Part shown: piece after piece, positions 63,173 to 64,000 of the stretch
Numbering within the stretch: position 1 is the stretch's first letter
How the letters are laid out: each line of letters opens with the position of its first letter
From: an uncultured Caulobacter sp.
GTDB taxonomy: Bacteria; Pseudomonadota; Alphaproteobacteria; Caulobacterales; Caulobacteraceae
Direction of reading: 5' to 3'
Assembly (NCBI RefSeq): GCF_937900395.1
Contig: NZ_CALCDX010000152.1
Location: forward strand, 14,327 to 78,326
DNA length: 64,000 nucleotides
Notes under the pieces: model-generated
What the model saw: the letters and a program-made list of their open reading frames with translations, nothing else
Databases searched by the model: none
What the model was told of the DNA's origin: nothing
Position numbers and translations under genes: made by a program

Positions 63173-63700
63173 TTAGAGGATGCGCAGGTTGCCGGCCGAG
63201 GTCTTGCCCGAGCGGCGGTCCTGTTCAAGCTCGTAACCGACTTGCTGGCCTTCGTTCAGGCCACGCAGGCCGGCGCGCTCCACGGCCGAGATGTGCACGA
63301 ACACATCGCCGCCGCCGTTGTCCGGCTGGATGAAGCCAAAGCCCTTGGTCGTGTTGAACCACTTCACGACGCCGGTGCCGGACTCGCCGGTGCCGCTCGA
63401 GAAGTTGTTGCGAGGCGCGCTGTCGAAGCCGCCACGCGCCGGACGCGGGCCACCGCGGCCAGCGCCGCCGCCGGCCGGAGCCGGGCCGTGGCCCGTGACG
63501 CGCAGTTGACCGGCCGAGGTCTTGCCCGAGCGACGGTCTTCTTCCAGTTCGTACGCGACTTGATCACCTTCGTTCAGGCCCGACAGACCCGAGCGTTCAA
63601 CCGCGGCGATATGGACGAACACGTCCTGGCCGCCGTCCTCGGGCTGAATGAAGCCAAAGCCCTTGGCCGGGTTGAACCACTTAACGACACCGTTCGCCAT
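63173..63700 (-). CDS. double cold-shock-domain protein
   Basis: 175 aa with two cold-shock domains (about 1-68 and 108-175). Each has KGFGFIQP (RNP1) and DVFVHI (RNP2), joined by a 40-residue Gly/Arg/Pro-rich linker. Binds single-stranded nucleic acid. Caulobacter has two-domain Csp proteins of this design (CspC/CspD type), expressed in stationary phase. The ATG at 63700 gives the usual MANGVVKWF start. The intergenic part 63701-63904 shows no gene. Confidence 0.9.
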   Translation of the reverse strand: MANGVVKWFNPAKGFGFIQPEDGGQDVFVHIAAVERSGLSGLNEGDQVAYELEEDRRSGKTSAGQLRVTGHGPAPAGGGAGRGGPRPARGGFDSAPRNNFSSGTGESGTGVVKWFNTTKGFGFIQPDNGGGDVFVHISAVERAGLRGLNEGQQVGYELEQDRRSGKTSAGNLRIL

Positions 63701-63904
63701 ATTATCCTCAAACACCTCAATCGACGGGCTGATAGTCGGCCCGCGTCCTTCCAACGGAAGTCATGACGCAAAACCGCGCCACGCGCTATGGGCTTTGAGC
63801 GGAGAAAATCGACCGGAAGGCGGCGAGCGCCAGAAAAATTCGCGGATCGGGGGTCAAGCGTGGCGCCAATGCCACTCTAAATTGCACGCGCCGATATAGA
63901 AAAA

Positions 63905-63926
63905 CCCCGGCCGCAATCGGACGGGG
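63905..63926 (-). terminator. terminator of the initiator tRNA gene
   Basis: On the minus strand CCCCGTCCG-ATTG-CGGCCGGGG (one mismatch) is followed by TTTTTC. It lies about 23 nt beyond the tRNA 3' end. Confidence 0.75.
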
Positions 63927-63948
63927 TGGAAAAATCGGCCTTGGACCT

Positions 63949-64000
63949 TGGGTGCGGGGACAGGATTTGAACCTGTGACCTTCAGGTTATGAGCCTGACG
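63949..64000 (-). tRNA. tRNA-fMet (CAT), 3' part, cut by the window edge
   Basis: On the minus strand the 3' part of a tRNA is visible: the anticodon arm TCAGGCTCATAACCTGA with anticodon CAT (989-991), the T arm CACAGGTTCAAATCCTGTC, acceptor strand CCCCGCA and a genome-encoded CCA. The GTCAGGCTCATAACCTGAAGG form with this T arm matches alphaproteobacterial initiator tRNA. The 5' part is outside the window. Confidence 0.85.

Noticed and set aside
63949..64000. tRNA gene at the edge as an integration site
   Set aside because: No integrase or duplicated tRNA end is seen in the window; the other side is out of view.

Overview
The window is a high-GC alphaproteobacterial chromosome segment, most likely from a Caulobacter species. 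The main reasons are the fliX/flgI/flgJ-like/flbY flagellar cluster with a sigma-54 promoter and GANTC (CcrM) sites, the alphaproteobacterial GTTC-N7-GTTC SOS box before uvrA, and the order of the cell-wall cluster. Genes are tightly packed with many 1-8 nt start/stop overlaps. No transposase, integrase, plasmid gene or CRISPR array was seen. The only repeats are short chromosomal palindromic elements.

Layout. 1-9.2 kb, minus strand: division and cell-wall cluster mraZ-rsmH-ftsL-ftsI-murE-murF-mraY-murD plus the start of one more gene, with a 10-bp-periodic MraZ box in front. 9.5-9.9 kb: RNase P RNA. 10.1-12.3 kb: PaiB-like, AmiD-like and EamA genes. 12.5-15.2 kb: a flavin monooxygenase and an MpaB-type oxygenase. 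15-21 kb: small metabolic genes, an orphan receiver and an M16 peptidase. 21.4-24.6 kb: a DksA homologue lacking three zinc cysteines, and the flagellar genes. 24.6-28.9 kb: a lysine methyltransferase homologue, DUF3422, ABC-F and DUF1203. 28.9-29.6 kb: two paralogous microproteins. 29.8-32.7 kb: uvrA. 32.9-37.2 kb: four paralogous polytopic membrane proteins. 37.3-41.4 kb: trmFO, a CFA-type methyltransferase, DUF2177 and MscS.

41.5-60.5 kb is largely a purine-catabolism island. Guanine goes to xanthine (GuaD), xanthine to urate (XdhAB, matured by XdhC), urate to hydroxyisourate (PuuD), then OHCU (UraH), allantoin (UraD), allantoate (PuuE), ureidoglycine (AllC), and finally oxalurate plus glycine (PucG). 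A second set, hpxX-hpxY-hpxZ, is related to genes linked to oxalurate/oxamate use and to the AtzG/E/H family. It lies divergent from a formamidase/acetamidase-family gene, and HpxW is absent. A nucleoside hydrolase feeds in bases. A TetR regulator ends the first operon, and a shared dyad based on AAGTAA-N8-TTACTT sits in front of all four transcription units, suggesting one regulon. A YceI lipoprotein and an RTX-repeat protein interrupt the island. The window ends with maeB, a double cold-shock-domain gene and a truncated initiator tRNA gene.

Most notable: the purine/oxalurate regulon with an apparently different terminal amidase, a 90-bp palindromic element read in frame inside murF, the microprotein pair, and the four-member membrane paralogue cluster.
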